From NCBI GenBank assembly GCA_030636125.1, contig DAOVXM010000139.1, positions 1-6,886 of the forward strand: a DNA stretch of 6,886 nt, given 5' to 3'. The notes under the pieces were generated by a model that made no database searches, was not told where the DNA came from, and saw only the letters and a program-made list of their open reading frames with translations. The position numbers were made by a program, and so were the translations under genes. Positions within the stretch are counted from its first letter, which is position 1; each line of letters begins with the position of its first letter. This document shows positions 1-6,311 of this stretch, one piece after another. The DNA is from Chloroflexota bacterium. Lineage in GTDB: Bacteria > Chloroflexota > Anaerolineae > Anaerolineales > UBA4823.

Positions 1-740
1 CTCGTCTCCTTGCTTTAGGGTGCGCCTGGCGCTCTCTAAATATCTATATTGAATATTTGCGACCATTAGAATATGGGGATGTTGTCCGGGTTAATACACG
101 GATGATGGAGATGAGTAGTGACTGTGTCGTTTGGGCTTATGAATTTTTTAAATACGGATCGGATGAAGCCTTTGCTGTGGCGCAAATGGAATTCATTTTT
201 GTAGATGTAACCAACGATCAAGAGGTGCCGATTCCTATAGAAATCCGAAAAGATTTGATATCCCTGGAACGGTCAGAGCAATTGGCGAATCGCCAAAGCT
301 TTCCGCCAGCATCGCCTCCCCCACTGGGCGCCTTTTCCATGGCATGGCGAGTTGAGTGGCGAGATGTTGACTCAGGTCAGAGGTTAAACAGCGCTGCATA
401 TCTGGATTATCTATTAGATTTTGTGCTGCGAGCAGCTGCTGACTGTGGTTGGTCTCATGAGCTCAGCCTGAATAAAGGTTTATTATGGGTTGTAAGACGC
501 CAGTGGCTGAACATACTCCAACACGCCACGCTTGAGGACGAATTATTGTTCACAACCTGGATCTCCGATTTTAAACGGTCGACCGTCACCCGACAATACG
601 CTGTTCATCTGGTAAAAGATGATATCTTGATGGCGGAGGCGCGCACTTTATGGGTGGCAATTGATCGTGAGTCCGGTAGACCGATGCGTATCCCAGAAGA
701 GTGGAAACAGGACTTTTCTCCGCAAATTTCTATAAGCTGA
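1..740 (+). CDS. Acyl-CoA/acyl-ACP thioesterase-like protein with two hotdog domains, 5' end missing
   Basis: The frame is open from base 3 with no stop before the window edge, so the gene is cut at its 5' end; the TTG at 57 is an internal Leu, not a start. About 245 residues are visible. They form two related halves. The end of a first hotdog domain shows IEYLRPLEYGD followed by alternating strand-like sequence. A complete second hotdog domain starts near base 340 with WRDVDSGQRLNSAAYLDY (357-410) and continues with LWVVRRQWLNI and a strand-rich end. The tandem layout is that of FatA/FatB-like acyl-ACP thioesterases and related 4HBT-type enzymes, which hydrolyse acyl thioesters in the cytoplasm. 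In the second domain the usual D-x-D-x-x-G-H-V-N-N signature reads DVDSGQRLNS, so Arg replaces the typical His and Ser the second Asn, while one Asn is kept. The substrate cannot be told from sequence. An 84-base gap separates it from the next gene. Confidence 0.8.
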   Translation, partial: RLLALGCAWRSLNIYIEYLRPLEYGDVVRVNTRMMEMSSDCVVWAYEFFKYGSDEAFAVAQMEFIFVDVTNDQEVPIPIEIRKDLISLERSEQLANRQSFPPASPPPLGAFSMAWRVEWRDVDSGQRLNSAAYLDYLLDFVLRAAADCGWSHELSLNKGLLWVVRRQWLNILQHATLEDELLFTTWISDFKRSTVTRQYAVHLVKDDILMAEARTLWVAIDRESGRPMRIPEEWKQDFSPQISIS

Positions 741-754
741 CAGTTTTTTTTGAG

Positions 755-782
755 TTGAATCTTGGATTTAGATAGGTATATA
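755..782 (+). promoter_or_regulatory. Possible sigma70-type promoter for the decarboxylase operon
   Basis: In the 84-base gap before the decarboxylase, TTGAAT (755-760) and TATATA (777-782) are separated by 16 bases. Each box matches its consensus at four of six positions. A start site near 790 would leave a leader of about 35 bases ahead of the Shine-Dalgarno sequence. The match is modest and the region is AT-rich, so chance is possible. Confidence 0.3.
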
Positions 783-824
783 CGTTCCACGACAATAATT
801 GCTACGATGATTTGAGAGGATAAT

Positions 825-2300
825 ATGGAAAAATCACAGATTGCTGAAGAAACCCTAGACCCGCAGGATTGGGAAGCATTGCGGGAATTAGGTCATCGCA
901 TGGTCGATGACATGCTTACGTACCTGGAGACGGTGCGTGAGCGACCGGTCTGGCAGCCAATGCCGGATGATGTTATAGCCCGATTGAACCAGCCCTTACC
1001 ACATGAACCCCAAGGGCTGGAGTCAACCTACCATGACTATTTAGAGATGGTATCGCCTTATGCCATGGGAAATATCCATCCGCGTTTCTGGGGTTGGGTG
1101 GTTGGTACAGGAACAGCATCGACGGCTTTAGCCGAGATGTTAGCTGCGAGTATGAATCCAAATGTGGGCGGCGGCAACCACAGCGCGAATAATATCGAAT
1201 GCCAGGTCTTGGATTGGTGCAAGGAGATGCTTGTTTACCCGGAGGAAGCCAGCGGTTTGCTGGTCAGTGGGGGATCGATGGCCAACCTGGTGGGGTTGAC
1301 TGTGGCGCGTAATACCATGGCTGAGAACGATATGCGCAGGGACGGGGTGGCATCTTCCCCTCGGCGTATGGTGCTTTATGCTTCGCGCGAAGTGCACGAT
1401 TCGAACCAAAAAGCGGTGGAACTGCTCGGGTTAGGTAGCGATGCTTTGCGATATATCCCTGTGGATGATAATTACCGGATTAACCTGGAAGCCTTGGGGA
1501 GTGCCATTGCCGAGGACCGCGCAGCCGGTCACCAGCCTTTCTGTGTAATTGGCTGCGCAGGGACGGTCAACACAGGCGCTTTCGACGACCTCGAAGCATT
1601 GGCTGAGATTTGTGACCGCGAGCAGCTTTGGTTCCATGTGGATGGCGCTTTTGGGGCGTGGGCGGCACTTTCTCCCCAGCTGAGCTATTTGGTAACCGGT
1701 ATGGAAAAAGCGAACTCGCTCGCTTTTGATCTGCACAAGTGGATGTACATGCCTTATGAGGTGGGCTGTATCCTGGTGCAGCGTGAGGAGGATCACCGCC
1801 GGGCTTTCTCACTCACCCCGGAATATTTAGAGCACGCTGAACGTGGTCTGGCTGCTGGAAAAGTTTGGTTCAACGAATATGGTGTGCAGTTAAGCCGTGG
1901 CTTTCGAGCGCTTAAGGTGTGGATGTCATTAAAAGAGCATGGCGTCAAAAAATTCGCGCGCTTGATCCAGCAGAATGTCGACCAGGCAGGTTATCTTTCT
2001 GGACAGGTCGATATAGCTCCCGAACTTGAGCGCTTGGCTCCGACTTCTTTGAACATTGTCTGTTTTCGATATAACACTGGAAGTATGGAAGAAGGATTCT
2101 TGAATGAATTTAATCAAGAGTTGCTGATGAGAGTGCATGAAAGTGGTATTGCGGTGCCTTCATACACTACATTGAAAGGGAAATACACCTTACGAGTGGC
2201 AATAACAAATCACCGCAGCCGCAGGGAAGATTTTGATTTGCTAATCCGGGAAGTGATCAGCATAGGCAACCACATGATCAGGGAGAGCTGGCAACCGTAG
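825..2300 (+). CDS. PLP-dependent group II amino acid decarboxylase (aromatic-L-amino-acid decarboxylase type)
   Basis: This 491-residue protein has the full set of group II decarboxylase motifs. They are SGGSMANL (148-155), which binds the cofactor phosphate; His191 in SREVHDS, the expected ring-stacking His; GTVNTGAFDDL; HVDGAFGAW with Asp273 to pair with the pyridine nitrogen; and LHKW with Lys305 as the Schiff-base lysine. PEYLEH (Tyr334) seems to align with the mobile-loop Tyr that distinguishes decarboxylases from Phe-bearing aldehyde synthases, by eye only. A conserved RGFRALKVW segment follows. Family members decarboxylate aromatic or related amino acids to amines in the cytosol. The exact substrate (Trp, Tyr, DOPA, Phe, Glu or another) is open. 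The length is normal and I see no damage. The ATG has GAGAGGA at 814-820. The cyclase gene begins 20 bases downstream, so the two are likely co-transcribed. Confidence 0.92.
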   Translation: MEKSQIAEETLDPQDWEALRELGHRMVDDMLTYLETVRERPVWQPMPDDVIARLNQPLPHEPQGLESTYHDYLEMVSPYAMGNIHPRFWGWVVGTGTASTALAEMLAASMNPNVGGGNHSANNIECQVLDWCKEMLVYPEEASGLLVSGGSMANLVGLTVARNTMAENDMRRDGVASSPRRMVLYASREVHDSNQKAVELLGLGSDALRYIPVDDNYRINLEALGSAIAEDRAAGHQPFCVIGCAGTVNTGAFDDLEALAEICDREQLWFHVDGAFGAWAALSPQLSYLVTGMEKANSLAFDLHKWMYMPYEVGCILVQREEDHRRAFSLTPEYLEHAERGLAAGKVWFNEYGVQLSRGFRALKVWMSLKEHGVKKFARLIQQNVDQAGYLSGQVDIAPELERLAPTSLNIVCFRYNTGSMEEGFLNEFNQELLMRVHESGIAVPSYTTLKGKYTLRVAITNHRSRREDFDLLIREVISIGNHMIRESWQP

Positions 2301-2320
2301 TTAATCGAAACGAGGGACTG

Positions 2321-3598
2321 ATGAAATATATTCAGGATCTTCCAAAATCACCCGATTTCCGCATGAAACAAAATTTTTTCGAATGGCTTTCCAAATTAAT
2401 CCAACAGATTGGGATCGAAGCAGAAGATAGCGACGAACTTCGGCTGCAAAAGAACATCCTTCTCTTTTCATCCCTGATGATAGCTTCTGCAGCGATATTG
2501 TGGGGTGTTATTTATTATGCTTACGGGCATACTGTTGCTGCTAGTATTCCGCTGACCTACTCGGCTCTATCTTTTCTCAGTATATTTATATTCGCCCTGG
2601 GTCGTCACTACCAGCTATTCCGCTTCAGCCAGTTGCTGTTAGATTTGCTCTTACCCTTCATGTTGATGATAGCGCTGGGAGGTTTTGTAAATTCTAGTGC
2701 TGTCATCTTATGGTCGCTGACCTCTCCAGTTGGAGCGATACTTTTCTTAGGTCGCCGCCAGGCAATTGGATGGTTCATTGCTTTCATCACCTTGGTCGTC
2801 GGTAGTGGTCTTTTACAATTAATCCCACGCCCTATTACGCCTCTTCCGCCTGGGGTGGTTGTGACCTTCTTTGTAATGAACATTATCGGGGTTTCTGTAG
2901 TTGTCTTCGTGCTACTGCAGTATTTTCTACACCAGAAGAATCAAGCTTATCGGTTGCTGATTTTCGAGCAAGTAAAATCTGAAAACCTTCTGCTGAATGT
3001 CCTGCCAAAAGAGATCGCTCCCATCCTCAAGGAAGATAAAGGCACCATCGCCGAACGTTTCGATGCGGTGAGCATTCTCTTTGCGGACCTGGTTGGATTT
3101 ACGCCCTTATCTACAGAGATCGCGCCCGAGGATATGGTAGATCTGCTCAACGAGATCTTTTCATATTTCGACACGCTCGTGGAGAAATTTGGTCTGGAAA
3201 AAATTCGGACGATAGGCGATAACTATATGATTGCTTCCGGTGTGCCTGTTCCCCGTGAGGATCATGCGTATGCGCTGGCGAGTCAGGCACTTGAGATGCG
3301 GGAGTACCTGGATGCGCTACCCCAACAATATGGTAGAAAGATCATGTTTAGAATAGGCATGAACTCGGGTTCTGTTGTAGGGGGCGTGATTGGTAAGCAA
3401 AAATTCCATTATGACGTTTGGGGTGACTCAGTTAACCTGGCCAGCCGGATGGAGTCCCAGGGCGTAGCAGGAATGATTCAGGTCACGAATAGGACGCGGG
3501 AGTTGATTAAAGATCAGTTCATCTTTGAGCCAAGGGGGGAAATCGATATTAAAGGTAAAGGCCTCGTCAAGACCTGGTTTCTGGTGGATCGCAAATAA
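2321..3598 (+). CDS. Membrane-anchored class III adenylate cyclase
   Basis: The 425-residue protein has a short N-terminal tail and about six predicted membrane helices (roughly 46-68, 73-94, 103-122, 126-143, 147-167 and 178-202). A signalling-helix segment with the characteristic LLLNVLPKEIA (223-233) leads into a C-terminal class III catalytic domain (about 245-425). Metal-binding aspartates are Asp256 (FADLVGFT) and Asp300 (RTIGDNYM). Lys294 and Asp365 (YDVWGDSVNLASR) match the Lys/Asp pair that selects ATP, whereas guanylate cyclases carry Glu and Cys there. Asn372 and Arg376 match the transition-state residues. All catalytic positions are therefore present, and a homodimer making cAMP at the inner face of the membrane is expected. 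What the six-helix anchor senses is unknown. The ATG at 2321 has GAGGG at 2312-2316. The gene sits 20 bases after the decarboxylase and 19 bases before the acetyltransferase. Confidence 0.9.
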   Translation: MKYIQDLPKSPDFRMKQNFFEWLSKLIQQIGIEAEDSDELRLQKNILLFSSLMIASAAILWGVIYYAYGHTVAASIPLTYSALSFLSIFIFALGRHYQLFRFSQLLLDLLLPFMLMIALGGFVNSSAVILWSLTSPVGAILFLGRRQAIGWFIAFITLVVGSGLLQLIPRPITPLPPGVVVTFFVMNIIGVSVVVFVLLQYFLHQKNQAYRLLIFEQVKSENLLLNVLPKEIAPILKEDKGTIAERFDAVSILFADLVGFTPLSTEIAPEDMVDLLNEIFSYFDTLVEKFGLEKIRTIGDNYMIASGVPVPREDHAYALASQALEMREYLDALPQQYGRKIMFRIGMNSGSVVGGVIGKQKFHYDVWGDSVNLASRMESQGVAGMIQVTNRTRELIKDQFIFEPRGEIDIKGKGLVKTWFLVDRK

Positions 3599-3604
3599 AT
3601 TCAC

Positions 3605-3610
3605 CCGGAG
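3605..3610 (+). promoter_or_regulatory. Shine-Dalgarno sequence fixing the GNAT start
   Basis: CCGGAG lies 7 bases before the ATG at 3618. This supports that start over a longer reading of the same frame that begins at 3525 inside the cyclase gene. Confidence 0.6.
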
Positions 3611-3617
3611 ATTTGCT

Positions 3618-4130
3618 ATGGTGGAGATCTATCAAGCAGAGCTAATAGAAGATCGAGGGCATATTCAAGAACTCTTTTGGGAATATCTCGAGTGGGCTAA
3701 CAGTAAACTAAAAAGTGAATATGGCATCGATTTGGATATTCACGTTATGCACGAAAACATGATGGCTAACCTGGATATGTTTTTTCCCCCCGACGGGCGG
3801 CTGTTACTCGCGAAATATCATCAGGATACTGTGGGGTGTATCTGTATGAAAAAACTTGTGAGTAATGTTGGCGAAATAAAACGAATGTTTGTGCGCCCGG
3901 AATTTCGAGGTAAAGGAATAGGAAAAGCCTTAGTGCGCGGAGTCCTAAATGAGGCTCGATTTGTTGGATATCATAAGTTGTGCCTGGATAGCACGAAGTT
4001 CATGCAGGCAGCTCACCGCCTATACAAGTCTTTCGGTTTCTTCGAGATAGAGCCATATAAAGAAAGCGAAATTCCAGAAGAATACCACCAGTATTGGGTG
4101 TTTATGGAGTTGTCACTTAATAGGCTGTAA
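3618..4130 (+). CDS. GNAT-family N-acetyltransferase
   Basis: This is a 170-residue single-domain GNAT protein, a normal family length. Motif A reads EIKRMFVRPEFRGKGIGKAL, with the R-G-K-G-I-G pyrophosphate loop for acetyl-CoA. Motif B follows as AAHRLYKSFGF, with the usual Tyr, and a Pro/Glu-rich tail contains EIPEEYHQYWVFMEL. The family transfers an acetyl group from acetyl-CoA to an amine in the cytosol; the acceptor cannot be read from sequence. The start at 3618 is preferred because it has a Shine-Dalgarno sequence and gives a protein beginning at the first GNAT strand. The alternative at 3525 would overlap the cyclase by 74 bases with non-homologous residues. The gene is last in the decarboxylase-cyclase-GNAT run, so the amine made by the decarboxylase is one possible acceptor. 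This is only an idea drawn from gene order. Confidence 0.85.
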   Translation: MVEIYQAELIEDRGHIQELFWEYLEWANSKLKSEYGIDLDIHVMHENMMANLDMFFPPDGRLLLAKYHQDTVGCICMKKLVSNVGEIKRMFVRPEFRGKGIGKALVRGVLNEARFVGYHKLCLDSTKFMQAAHRLYKSFGFFEIEPYKESEIPEEYHQYWVFMELSLNRL

Positions 4131-4145
4131 TATACTTGATTAAAG

Positions 4146-4177
4146 AAACCCGTCCCTATGATCATAGGGACGGGTTT
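4146..4177. terminator. Bidirectional intrinsic terminator between convergent units (perfect 32-bp palindrome)
   Basis: The 32 bases are their own reverse complement, running from AAACCCGTCCC through the centre TGATCA to GGGACGGGTTT. The transcript would fold into a long GC-rich stem. On the + side the stem ends in TTTT, and on the - side it is followed by TTTCTTT. It lies 15 bases after the GNAT stop and 37 bases after the stop of the - strand membrane-protein gene, where a shared terminator for two convergent operons is expected. Confidence 0.85.
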
Positions 4178-4214
4178 TGAAATGGGGGAGGGAGAATAGA
4201 ATGGAAGACCAATT

Positions 4215-4913
4215 TTAGGCTGGTTTTCCAGTTTTAGCCTGCAGGAATTTCTCCAGGGATTTCTCTTGGAATTGCAAAGTGCGGATAACGACCGTCAGGG
4301 CGACGGTGATGGCGGTGAACAGTAAGGCCATGCCGGTGAAGCGCAGAGCGTTGAGCCAGGGCAGCGTATTGACAATCGTACGCAATTGGTTCAGGAGCGC
4401 TGAACCCGCCTGAGCGGGGTTGAGCTCGTTTGCAATCGAGTGATTCCAGTACGAAACCACTGTGCCGTTGAGCGACAGTGCCCATATCAAACCGATGAAC
4501 AGGACCATCCAGCCCATCATCATCAGCATGGGGAACATCCTGGCAGCTCTCGGTTTCTCGGGCTCGCCTGGGTTCAGGGTATCCGACCACTTGGCCGTAA
4601 TTTCCTTACCGAGCACTCGCAGGGTTTGGATGATGCTGCCCAGGGCCATGGTGATGGCGCCGAGCATGATACCCAAACCGAGGAACTTGAACATTGGGAT
4701 CCAGGTGGCGATGCTGTGCCGAGCAGCGTTCGCCAGGGCGTAAATCGAGCCGGTCCCGGCCGCTTCGCGGGTAGCCTTGTCTACTGAGAAGAAGGTGGCT
4801 TGCCCGTTCGCCCCAACTGAGTATGCCATCCAGAAGGCGATAAGGACGATGATAAGGCCCATCCAGACGAACATCAGGTAGCGTTTCATCATAGCGTTGA
4901 TCATTTTATCCAT
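4215..4913 (-). CDS. Four-helix membrane protein of unknown function, two tandem copies of a two-helix module
   Basis: I do not recognise the family. The 232-residue protein has four predicted membrane helices (about 12-32, 72-98, 127-149, 188-210) and no catalytic or metal motif that I can name. Residues 11-104 and 126-219 look like two copies of one module. Each has a first helix, a polar loop of about 40 residues containing an A-G-(T/S) step, then a tryptophan-led second helix: WIPMFKFLGLGIMLGAI in copy 1 and WLNALRFTGMALLFTAI in copy 2. Both second helices end in a similar I-(I/V)-x-T-L stretch. A charged, proline-rich linker (about 112-125) joins the copies. The first residues (MDKMINAMMKRY) closely match those of the upstream gene (MEKMLQSMMKRY), so the two are paralogues. 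The ATG has AGGAG 8 bases ahead (4922-4926). It is the last gene of a three-gene operon, 53 bases after the preceding stop. Confidence 0.8.
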   Translation of the reverse strand: MDKMINAMMKRYLMFVWMGLIIVLIAFWMAYSVGANGQATFFSVDKATREAAGTGSIYALANAARHSIATWIPMFKFLGLGIMLGAITMALGSIIQTLRVLGKEITAKWSDTLNPGEPEKPRAARMFPMLMMMGWMVLFIGLIWALSLNGTVVSYWNHSIANELNPAQAGSALLNQLRTIVNTLPWLNALRFTGMALLFTAITVALTVVIRTLQFQEKSLEKFLQAKTGKPA

Positions 4914-4966
4914 GGTAGTTACTCCTTACATATGTGTCAATTTGAAAGATAAATTCATGATTGTGG

Positions 4967-5692
4967 TTAGTCGGCGGCTGCGGGCGCTGAAGCCTGTGCA
5001 AGTACCTGGTGCGCCTCTTCCACCGGATAATTTTCGACCACCTTTGGAATGGCAGCCCACTGGTATCGCAGGGCCAGGACGATAGTGTGCAGACCGTACA
5101 CAATGCTCATGAACAGGAAGGCGATTGCGAGGAACTTGAAAGCTTCCAACCAGGCTTCGGTGGCGTGCACCTGGGCTAAGCCAGCCAGCAAGGCTGAACC
5201 GGCAGCAGCTGCATCGATTGTTGTCACTGGGTTGCTGAAGACTGCACGAGCGGTACTGGCAGCGCCCAACGAGACGATATAGCCTCCGATAATAATCAAC
5301 ATGCCCAGCATCATGAACATACGCATCAACATTACCGATTTTGGTCGTGGCGGAATCGGTTGGCGGATGCTTTCAGGAACGCTGGCCATAACTTTCTTGC
5401 CGAGGTTCTCTAGTCGCATGGCGATTACACCCAGGGCCATAACGATGCCGGCGATGATCATGGTTACGCCCAGGAACTTGAAGTAAGGTAACCAGATAAT
5501 GGTACTCTCAATGCCAGCCCGTACCTGGGCTAGCTCGACGCTGGCGTCACGGGTGATTTTGTCAACGGCGTAGTAGTTGGCTGCGTTGCTTGCATTTACC
5601 GCTCCCAAGATCACAGCGATGATTACGATCATTAAGCCCATGGCGATAAAGAGCGGGTAACGTTTCATCATGGATTGAAGCATTTTTTCCAT
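4967..5692 (-). CDS. Four-helix membrane protein of unknown function, paralogue of its downstream neighbour
   Basis: I do not recognise the family. The 241-residue protein has predicted helices at about 12-31, 73-92, 122-141 and 185-205. Two internal copies of the same module are visible at about 11-101 and 122-212. Their second helices begin WLPYFKFLGVTMIIAGIV and WLEAFKFLAIAFLFMSIV, sharing W-L-x-x-F-K-F-L exactly. The first copy carries YYAVDKITRDA, which matches FFSVDKATREA in the downstream protein. A proline- and arginine-rich linker (RQPIPPRPKS) separates the copies, and an Ala-rich tail ends the protein. Two adjacent ATG codons (5695 and 5692) follow an AGGAG. I chose 5692 for its 7-base spacing and because its MEKM start matches MDKM in the paralogue. 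A longer start at 5716 would precede the Shine-Dalgarno sequence. The preceding gene ends 30 bases upstream. Confidence 0.8.
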   Translation of the reverse strand: MEKMLQSMMKRYPLFIAMGLMIVIIAVILGAVNASNAANYYAVDKITRDASVELAQVRAGIESTIIWLPYFKFLGVTMIIAGIVMALGVIAMRLENLGKKVMASVPESIRQPIPPRPKSVMLMRMFMMLGMLIIIGGYIVSLGAASTARAVFSNPVTTIDAAAAGSALLAGLAQVHATEAWLEAFKFLAIAFLFMSIVYGLHTIVLALRYQWAAIPKVVENYPVEEAHQVLAQASAPAAAD

Positions 5693-5699
5693 CATATTA

Positions 5700-5704
5700 C
5701 TCCT
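5700..5704 (-). promoter_or_regulatory. Shine-Dalgarno sequence deciding the start at 5692
   Basis: The - strand reads AGGAG here, 4 bases before an ATG at 5695 and 7 bases before the ATG at 5692. It rules out the more distant ATG at 5716, which lies upstream of it. Confidence 0.6.
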
Positions 5705-5722
5705 ATAACTAATCAATTATGG

Positions 5723-6103
5723 TTACGATTTATTCTTGCTCTGACCCATCAGAGGCACGACCTTGACGAGCAGATCGGTGCGGCGGTCCAGGATACCTGG
5801 AATTGCCGCGAATTGCAGGGCAATGCCCAACATGAAGAAAGTCACACCCAGGAAAGTCAGCGGTGGCAGAATTTTGGGCCAGCGGGCCAGGACGCTGAGC
5901 TGGTTCAATAAGAACGAGCCTACCTCAGCCACATCCCTGATTGACTTGGCGTTTGCGCCCCAATAACTGGCTGCCGTCGGGGCCAGCACCAGCACGCCAA
6001 TCAGGATCGAAAACCCGATCAGCGCCCAACCCATCAGGGTTGCTATAGAGAACAATTTGAGACCTTTGGTCTCACGATCGAGTGCGGGTAGTTTTGTTGC
6101 CAT
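5723..6103 (-). CDS. Two-helix membrane protein of unknown function, single copy of the operon's module
   Basis: This 126-residue protein has two predicted helices (about 18-42 and 82-104), a polar N-terminus and a basic C-terminus ending KNKS. I do not recognise a named family. It corresponds to one half of each downstream protein. The first helix follows a short amphipathic segment. The loop contains AASYWGANAKS and then VGSFLLNQL, which resembles VVSYWNHS and AGSALLNQL in the second module of the last gene. The second helix contains PLTFLGVTFFMLGI, which aligns with the FKFLG helices of the paralogues. The ATG has GGAGG at 6111-6115, spaced by 7 bases, the strongest ribosome site in the operon. 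As first gene of the - strand operon it may represent the ancestral single-module form, or a subunit that pairs with the double-module proteins. Both ideas are inference. Confidence 0.75.
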   Translation of the reverse strand: MATKLPALDRETKGLKLFSIATLMGWALIGFSILIGVLVLAPTAASYWGANAKSIRDVAEVGSFLLNQLSVLARWPKILPPLTFLGVTFFMLGIALQFAAIPGILDRRTDLLVKVVPLMGQSKNKS

Positions 6104-6235
6104 AGGATTACCTCCAAAAATATAAAAACGGATAATTTGTTGCTGCTTTGTTAGCCGGAAGTCCCGGCCGTGCTACGATGTCCTACACTTTCTAGATACT
6201 CAACCAGGTGATTTTCTTACCTGGACGGGAGGGAC
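6104..6235. other. Leader region of the membrane-protein operon
   Basis: This stretch between the first operon gene and the large hairpin should hold the promoter of the - strand operon, but I could not find a convincing -35/-10 pair. Next to the gene is the GGAGG ribosome site (6111-6115). Two small inverted repeats are visible: GCCGG/CCGGC (6154-6158 and 6164-6168, 5-base loop) and CCAGGT/ACCTGG (6204-6209 and 6219-6224, 9-base loop). Either could be a leader stem or an operator; both are short enough to be chance. Confidence 0.35.
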
Positions 6236-6285
6236 GGAAAAAAGGTGTCCGTGTGGGCGTATACCCACACGGACACCTTTTTTCC
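6236..6285. terminator. Strong bidirectional intrinsic terminator, 22-bp perfect stem
   Basis: A left arm (6236-6257) and right arm (6264-6285) pair perfectly over 22 bases around a 6-base CGTATA loop. The GC-rich core GGTGTCCGTGTGGG is flanked by A6 on one side and T6 on the other, so it can act as a terminator in either direction. Its position suits termination of - strand transcripts coming from the aminotransferase side, which insulates the membrane-protein operon. Confidence 0.88.
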
Positions 6286-6311
6286 AGGACTTCTAACTGC
6301 AGACTGAGTTG

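Noticed and set aside
57..59. TTG as a start of the thioesterase gene
   Set aside because: The frame continues to the window edge and the residues just upstream (IEY before LRPLEYGD) belong to the conserved hotdog segment, so the gene is truncated rather than starting here.
744..751. T8 tract after the thioesterase gene as an intrinsic terminator
   Set aside because: No GC-rich stem precedes it within the expected distance.
800..809. Decamer TGCTACGATG repeated at 6171-6180 near two gene starts
   Set aside because: The two copies have opposite orientation relative to their genes, and several chance 10-base repeats are expected in a window of this length.
1431..1812. Antisense frames within the decarboxylase gene
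   Set aside because: They are shadows of a gene with every catalytic motif intact, and have no start signals or domain content.
3525..3617. Longer N-terminus for the GNAT gene starting inside the cyclase gene
   Set aside because: The extra 31 residues do not look like GNAT sequence, overlap the cyclase catalytic domain's end, and the ATG at 3618 has its own Shine-Dalgarno sequence.
4440..4787. Long open frames on the + strand opposite the membrane-protein genes (also near 5049-5282 and 5675-5911)
   Set aside because: They lie antisense to well-supported membrane genes, lack ribosome sites and have low-complexity or unstructured compositions.
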